NCBI GenBank assembly: GCA_965153455.1
Contig: OZ234493.1
Span: forward strand, 12,390,213-12,454,212
Direction: 5' to 3'
From: Sphagnum compactum
Lineage: Eukaryota; Bryophyta; Sphagnopsida; Sphagnales
Length of the DNA: 64,000 bases
How positions within the stretch are numbered: the stretch's first letter is position 1; each line of letters opens with the position of its first letter. This document shows, piece after piece, positions 58,310 through 64,000 of this stretch. Under the pieces are notes generated by a model that ran no database searches, was not told the DNA's origin, and saw only the letters and a list, made by a program, of their open reading frames with translations. The translations under genes and the position numbers were made by a program.

Positions 58310-60560
58310 GAGTTTATAATTTGTTCGTGCATTGTTAGGCTAGTTTTTGTAAATCATCACCAAGGCATCCAAATTATCAAAACCCAATCATCAACATCAT
58401 AAACTAGTCAAAACACTAGCAATGTTAAAAATGACTTCAATTTTGATTTGGCTTCTTGGAATTCCAAGGATTTGTATTGCCAAGAATCCAATGTTTAGGA
58501 ATTGGGATTAATGTGTCTTCCACCAAGCAAGAGGATTTTTCAAGTCTTCCTCTAAAATCAAAATCTGACGAAATAAAGACAACTCATATTTTAACAAGCC
58601 TTCATTGGCTTCTTTTGCACGGATGTTGGTTCACCAAACAATGAGTGATCAAGAACAAGTGGATTAAGAGGAAATGTTGTGGGTGGCCATGATTACAGGA
58701 CTTGAAGACCATAATTAAAAGTAGAACTAAATTTTTTTGTCGTACTCCTCCATTAAAACGTAATAAAAACCAAAGCTCTATCCTTCCCAATTAAGTCTAC
58801 CACACAATTTAAGCCCTTATATTTAGAGTTTAACATGAATGTCGCCATGTTATGGGCCATGGTTACATCAAATTGAAAGCAAAATGCAAGAAAATGTTGC
58901 AAGACACGTAAAACCAATTTTTTTGGGTCATACTCCTCCATTAAAACCAATTAAAACCCAAGCTCTATCCTTCCCAATTAGGTCTACCACACAATTTAAG
59001 CCCTTATATTTAGGGTTTAACATGAGTGTTGTCATGTTATGGGCTATGGTTACATCAAATTGAACGCAAAATGCAGGAAAAGGTTGCAAAACATGTAAAG
59101 ATTTTACTGCCATTTTAGCATACATGATTTCCAGCTTTGCATCAAAATTTCCACAAGTCAACTGAAGAAAAATAGATGCCCTAGAATTATACTCAACTTG
59201 AAACTTAATGTTAATGGAAATTGTAACATAAAGAACATCGGACAACAACCAGTAACCTCTAGTCTAGTTGAGAACACATTGTTTAACAACATGGTTCAAG
59301 ATTTCAATCACTGCCCTTGCAATAGCCCAAGTCGGACTAAACAAAACATGAGCTTATAAATGTAAAGATTGGCGATTGTAACAAATTGTGATGGTGTCGG
59401 CATATTCCAATGTTTCTTGGTAAAGTACAACTTTTGAAGCAAACTTGGTTTTCATTAGGGTTTTCAACTTTCTTGGAGGCAAACTTACTTCTCGGCAAGG
59501 AGATTCCCATTCTTGCCTCCCTTTGCTTGACTTTTTTGTCCAAGTGATGGTTTTTTGTAGGGTAGGTTGGGCGTCTTTCAAAGAAATGTCCTTCATGCCT
59601 TGACAATTTTTTTCTTCATTTGTAGCATACTAGCAAACCTTCGACATCACATGTGCCAAAAAAGGGCTTCTCCAATTGAAAAACATCGCAAGACACAACA
59701 ATGGACATGGCGGAATTCAAGGTGGTTATATTTTTACCTTTGTCCTTCACATAAGCCAATACTTTGTTGGTCAATTAGAATTTAGCCAAAAAGGCTTCAC
59801 AAGCTCTACAATGCAATTCCATTAGTAGTTGTAGCCTCAAATAAGTCGATATTGATATGGCGAGGTACCAATTCCAATCCAAGAAGTTCACAATGAACGT
59901 AAAGGTGTCAAACCCAATTTGATTCGTCCATAAATCAAATGTGATAAAAATTGCATCACATTGTGTTAACATAGGTAGAATATAATGATCCATGCACTTA
60001 GTAAGCACAAAAGGCATGTGTTCTTTGACAAGTTGTTTTTGAGTAGGGAACGAATTTTACCATTTTGTCGCATGACCAAATGTCATAATCAAGAAGACTC
60101 CATTGTAGATAGTGACACAAACCCCTTTGTAAATGAATAGAATTAGGTCTTCAATGAAGATTAGTTGAAGAGGATCAAAACTTTTGTAAGATCGAACATT
60201 CGAAAAAAACTCAATTATGGCAAAAGGTGTAGCTCGTTTGCACTTCTTGCACTTCTCACGACCTGGATTGGAAGCTTCATCTTCATTTTTACGATGCAAA
60301 ACATACTTGGCAACAATGGCCTCGTGCTCATTGTCAATGTGTTTCTTTATGAAGGTGATGCCAAGTGTTGGATTGTAAGGTGAGAAGGCCGTTGTGCTCA
60401 CGAGTGGTGTTGTTTGAACTTTGAACTTGTTTACTGACGTGGCAAATAATGCACTTCATGGTTTGTGGTGCCCCCAACAAAACTTTTTCAAGATGGTTGT
60501 TTAGGACAAAGAAAGCCCACACTATGGAAGTGCGGTGGTTTGTGAACCAAAACTTCATGT
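58310..60560 (-). pseudogene. Near full-length decayed hAT transposase (BED finger to dimerisation region)
   Basis: Read from the right on the minus strand. A BED-type zinc finger has KCIICH at about 60445 and, after a frameshift, KKHIDNEHE at about 60325. FDPLQLIFIEDLILFIYKG follows at about 60170-60125, and DAIFITFDLW and FDTFTFIVNFLDW at about 59960-59880. Next are VLAYVKDKGKNI (about 59755), VSLKDAQ-like and TLQKTITWTKK (about 59580-59535), FASKVVLYQETLEYAD (about 59440-59395) and AHNM..LMLNPKYKGLNC (about 59035-58985). DHSLFGEPTS (about 58645) precedes the C-terminal ILGIPRSQIKIEVIFNIAS and FDNLDALVMIYKN (about 58475-58340). This is the standard hAT order, broken by many stops. A 185-bp segment is tandemly duplicated inside it. 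Ends and target duplication were not found. Confidence 0.8.
58731..59098 (-). repeat. Tandem duplication inside the hAT transposase remnant
   Basis: Two direct copies of about 184 bp (58731-58916 and 58917-59098) share 'actcctccattaaaac', 'aagctctatccttcccaatt', 'ccacacaatttaagccctta' and 'ttatggg.atggttacatca'. They encode the same AHNM..LN.KYKGLNCVVDLIGK segment twice. The few differences show that the duplication happened before or during decay of the element. Confidence 0.9.
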
Positions 60561-61499
60561 TTGCCTCTAGCTGCTATAGTTGCACTCTCCAAATTGCTCT
60601 TTCCTCAATAAATAGGACCTCCACTTGAGTTTTTAAAGTTTAAAACATGGAGTCTTATGTAAGTCATGTGTGTAACCCCTCAACATCCCAAAACTCATTA
60701 GTTGTAATGAACTCCGTTGTAGGATCCATTTCATCATGTACCCAAACTTGACTTGTGAACACTACTCCAATATAAGAACAAAAACCTAAAAGCCCATGCA
60801 TAAATCTTGAAACTAGTTGATGACTTATGACTCAAGCACCATCGTTACCGACATCACCAGGGCAGTGAATGAGCACCACAATGGTGACACCAACCACCAA
60901 ATGATCATAATGATGCACACACAAATCGACATTTTGGTAGAACATTGAACTCAAGACGTGAAGAATGAAAAATATTGTGAATGGTAACAGTTTACAATGT
61001 TTATTTTACGTTCTTTCACCTTAGATATTCCTACGAAGCTTATGGAACAAAGAACCATGCACATTGAGGCACCTAGTGGATTTACCTCTTCTTCTTCTGT
61101 AAAGTTAAATGTTCAAACTCAATTTTTGCACCACATCATTGTGCACATTGAAGAGCCACCCTCAACGATAATGTAACAACTTCCCGTCAAGTTGAATAAC
61201 AACATAGCTTACAATTTTACAACTCACACACCTTACACCCAAAAAAAAGTTGATATTCATACCATGACATCGATGCTCATAAATAATTGTGTATGAATGT
61301 AGATCAAGGTACCTAAAATGTTGTTATGATTCAGATGTGGTATGAGTCAAAGTATCCAATTTTCACATTGCATGGCGATATGATCCCAACCGTAGTACGA
61401 TGAACAAACCATGCCCGACTGGTTGGATATCCTCATGCTCATATTGATACCCGGGTTGATATCCGAGTGCAACCTAGATTCCAGTCAGTCCAAGATTGG
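60561..61499. other. Intergenic DNA between the hAT remnant and the VPS2 gene
   Basis: No domain seen. It may contain the unrecognised 5' part of the hAT element. Base composition shifts to GC-rich at about 61500. Confidence 0.5.
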
Positions 61500-62482
61500 T
61501 ATTCACCGACCTGACGTCGCTTGGACGGCGAGAAACTGGGTTTTCGTTCGACGTGTAACTCCTGTCGTCGAGTGAGCGGACGGCGCGACGACGCTGGCTA
61601 TGGCGCCACGCTCCTCCCAAGAACGCACGCTGCAAGAAGAAGACGACGACGACGACGCAAACGCGCTGCGAAGAGGGCGGGGGCAGATTCGCTGAAATCG
61701 CCGAGAATTCGCGTCCGTCAGGAACAAAATCTTCTGAGCTTCTGGGAAACACTTGTTCAGATTTTCTTCTTCTTCTTCTTCTTCATCTCTAAAACAGCAA
61801 ATTGAATTAATTCTGCTGCTTTTCGTAAATTTTTGGACTTCTTCGCAGCAGTCGATCTGGTTTGTTCTTTCAGTTTCTCTTTTTGTCGTCTTCAGGGTTT
61901 CGATACAACAACAGTCGTCATCGCCGTTTGTGCAATTTCACGTTTGTAAGTTGAGACTTTCGCTATTCAGATCTGAGAGCAAAAAAGCGAAAAAAAAGAA
62001 GAAAAAAAGCTCTACTCTAGTTTTACATGCTAAACCGCCGTCTGCTGTAGACACCACTAATTCTTCTTCTGAGCAAGAACAGAACAGAAGAACCACTTCT
62101 TGTTCGCGCTTCTTCTTGCAGAAAGATTCTTCGACTCCTTAAGCAGCAGATCTGGGTTGGACTTCATGTCCGTGGGGAGAAGCTGTTTCCATACTACTCG
62201 CTTGAAGTCTGTAGTGGAGCTTCTTGGAGTTCCTTGAGTGACTATCACGTTTCCAGATCTTATTGGACCATCTCCTTTGCTTGCTTGCTTGCTTGCTTCA
62301 CTTGCGTGCACAATTGAGAGTTGTAGACAGCCTGCCTTCTTGTAGTTGATGCCAGAAGGTTTCTTGTGGTACTCAGTTACCTATACGGGCGTCAGATCGC
62401 AGAGAGGAGAGAAGAGGAGGAAGGCTGGTGGTGAGCTTTCACTATTTTGCTCTGAAAACCACTTTAGGGTTTCGACAACAAG
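61500..62482 (+). promoter_or_regulatory. Promoter and 5' leader of the VPS2/CHMP2 gene
   Basis: A GC-rich, CpG-containing stretch begins near 61500 (GACGACGACG run at 61639-61659) and passes into CT-rich leader-like sequence with a CTT run (61764-61783) and a GCTT run (62277-62298). A telo-box-like TTTAGGGTTT lies at 62463-62472, just before the start codon. That motif is often found near starts of plant housekeeping genes. The start of transcription and any leader intron cannot be fixed by eye. Confidence 0.5.
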
Positions 62483-63583
62483 ATGAGTTTCAACCTCTTC
62501 GGGAAGAAGAAGACTCCCGCAGGTGAGTTGTTGAAGATAATTGTTTTTTCCTTTTTTTCTGGTTCAGATTTTTTTCTGGTTTTATTATGAGCAGCATCAG
62601 CTCCTGTTCCTGGAGAATCTGTTATGCTGTACCCATGGAGAACCCCCCCATGTGGGATTTGCTTGGGTTGACCTCTGTTTGTTGCAAGAATCCTCTGTTG
62701 ATTGTGGGTTTGTCGTGCAGAGCTTCTGCGAGAGAATAAACGAATGCTTGACAAGTCTATCAGAGAAATTGAGCGTGAAAGACAGAGTCTTCAGACTCAG
62801 GAGAAGAAGCTTATTGCAGAGATTAAAAAGACCGCAAAACAAGGACAAATGGTGAGCTTCTCTCAGGCTATCAAGCTGCACAAGTAGTTCAGGAGTCCTA
62901 CCTCATATGAGTCACTCCAGTCCATAGCTGTACAGCATCATGGATGGTTGACAAATCTTTTTTGTTGTGCATAATCTTCTGTTTCTCGGATGTCCTGGTT
63001 TTGAAGAGTGAGTTTTTGGCAAAGTGTAGGGTGCAGTGAGGGTGATGGCAAAGGATTTGATACGGACACGGCATCAAATCACTAAGTTCTATGGCTTAAA
63101 ATCACAGCTGCAAGGCATTTCTCTTCGCATTCAGGTCAGTCTCCTCCTTCAACATTGTCTCCGCATTTGCTTATGTATTGTCAATGCATATGAGAAATGT
63201 AGCAGTTTTGAAGCCTGCTGTGGTTTGGTGCAGACAGTTCCATTCCATGCAGTTTTTTTGTTTATGAATATTGGGTCGCAACTAATGGGGTCAATTGATG
63301 GGTGCCGGTGGTCTTGGTGTAGACTTTGAAGTCGACCCAGGCAATGGCTGAAGCCATGAAGGGAGTTACAAAGGCTATGGGCCAGATGAACAGGCAGCTC
63401 AACCTCCCAGCATTGCAAAAGATCATGCAAGAATTTGAGAGGCAAAATGAGAGAATGGAAATGACAACAGAAGTCATGGGAGATGCTATTGACGATGCCT
63501 TAGAAGGAGATGAGGAGGAAGAGGAGACAGACGAGCTTGTGAGTCAAGTTCTTGATGAGATTGGTGTTGATCTTGATTCTCAG
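62483..63583 (+). CDS. VPS2: ESCRT-III subunit VPS2/CHMP2-like (5' part, 179 codons)
   Basis: Exons by GT-AG consensus and phase: 62483-62522, 62721-62851, 63030-63134 and 63323-63583. VPS2/CHMP2 polymerises with other ESCRT-III subunits on endosomes to pinch off intralumenal vesicles; it also acts in other membrane scission events and recruits VPS4. The basic N terminus is MSFNLFGKKKTPA. The first helix, ENKRMLDKSIREIERER, starts at residue 18; then KKTAKQGQ and VMAKDLIRTRHQI (exon 3), and TLKSTQAMAEAMKGVTKAMG, MQEFERQNERMEM and the acidic hinge DDALEGDEEEEETDELVSQV (exon 4). All junctions keep frame and give uninterrupted family-like sequence. The usual protein is about 220-225 residues, so some 45 residues are missing, including the C-terminal VPS4-binding MIM motif. 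They should lie beyond 64000, because no suitable exon is visible from 63584 to the end. It resembles the VPS2.1-type plant paralogue most. Confidence 0.95.
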
Positions 63584-64000
63584 GTGCGCAGTTTTCCATA
63601 CCTGATGAAACTCAAGAGATATTCAACCTCTAACCTTTTTTGGCTTAGGGTTAGGCAGTAATGAACAGAAACAAGCTTAAGAACAAAAGACGGGAAAAAG
63701 AACCACCACACCTCTACTACAATTTCTGAGAGCTACTTTCTGTGGAGAAACTGAAAATCAGTATTTGCTTGAAGAGCAAGAAAGGAAAGAGGGAACCAGA
63801 TGTGAGAAGATCTGCTCATTGTTCTGGAACAGCATCCAGGCTGTACATGTATACTGCAACATCAGAGACAACAATGCCTAATTCTCTACCTATGTAGTTC
63901 TCTCATTCTTTGTTTTATCTTGCCTGCTTGCTTCTCAGTGATCTGACTACTTTTCTGTTGCCTGTTAAAATGCTGTCACACTGTCTTTCTCTCATTCCTG
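63584..64000 (+). other. Intron 4 of the VPS2/CHMP2 gene, running off the window
   Basis: Begins with the donor GTGCGC after codon 179. Retention would add 25 residues and stop at 63659-63661. Possible acceptors near 63748 and 63938 are followed by stops or by sequence unlike the family's C terminus, so the last exon is placed outside the window. Confidence 0.7.

Noticed and set aside
61753-62142. 129-codon plus-strand frame upstream of VPS2
   Set aside because: Composed of Ser/Phe/Lys runs from CTT and AAG tracts in the leader. It does not join the VPS2 exons in any sensible way.
62702-62887. VPS2 exon 2 taken as a stand-alone 61-codon gene
   Set aside because: Its frame begins before the splice acceptor at 62720 and continues past the donor at 62852. 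It is one exon of the VPS2/CHMP2 gene.
1-64000. CRISPR arrays, bacterial operons, prophage
   Set aside because: The tandem arrays lack unique spacers between identical repeats, and the genes, introns and telomere motifs are plant nuclear.
1-64000. tRNA or rRNA genes
   Set aside because: No rRNA-like block was noticed and no tRNA cloverleaf was found by eye. A covariance-model scan would be needed to exclude a single tRNA.

Overview
This window is nuclear DNA from a land plant. It contains interstitial copies of the plant telomere motif (TTTAGGG/CCCTAAA), a plant-type intronless subtilase, a plant SCAR/WAVE gene with typical plant exon structure, and a VPS2/CHMP2 gene with short GT-AG introns. 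Most of the remaining DNA is AT-rich and filled with decayed transposons, as expected of a large, repeat-rich plant genome. A seedless vascular plant such as a fern is a guess from the general look of the repeats; nothing here proves it.

Layout. Positions 1-27000 hold no intact gene. They hold degenerate tandem repeats, small inverted-repeat elements (5772-5985, 18139-18518, 19659-19869), a decayed MULE transposase with a SWIM zinc finger (about 8560-10670, +), an unrecognised decayed reading frame (13734-14423, -), a decayed Ty3/gypsy pol that ends in a PHD-finger-like module (about 15000-17420, +), and a hAT transposase C-terminal fragment (about 21360-21890, +). From 27100 to 38500 is a gene island: a subtilase (28263-30740, +) converging on a five-exon SCAR/WAVE gene (37803-34644, -). 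From 38500 to 61500 is again gene-poor: tandem repeats (38540-39200, 44621-44975, 51595-51840), short inverted-repeat elements, and two more hAT transposase remnants (about 45590-49010 and 58310-60560, both -). From 61500 to the end is the start of a VPS2/CHMP2-type ESCRT-III gene (+), whose last exon lies beyond the window.

The three real genes are unrelated in function: cell-wall/apoplastic proteolysis, actin nucleation control, and endosomal membrane scission. They are linked only by position. The points most worth checking are the PHD-like finger at the C terminus of the Ty3/gypsy integrase, the SCAR gene with no recognisable C-terminal VCA segment, and a hAT element with clusters of a GTTCTCA-type motif at both ends. 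Exon boundaries were placed by eye from splice consensus, reading phase and remembered family conservation. Transposon boundaries are approximate. No computation or database search was run.
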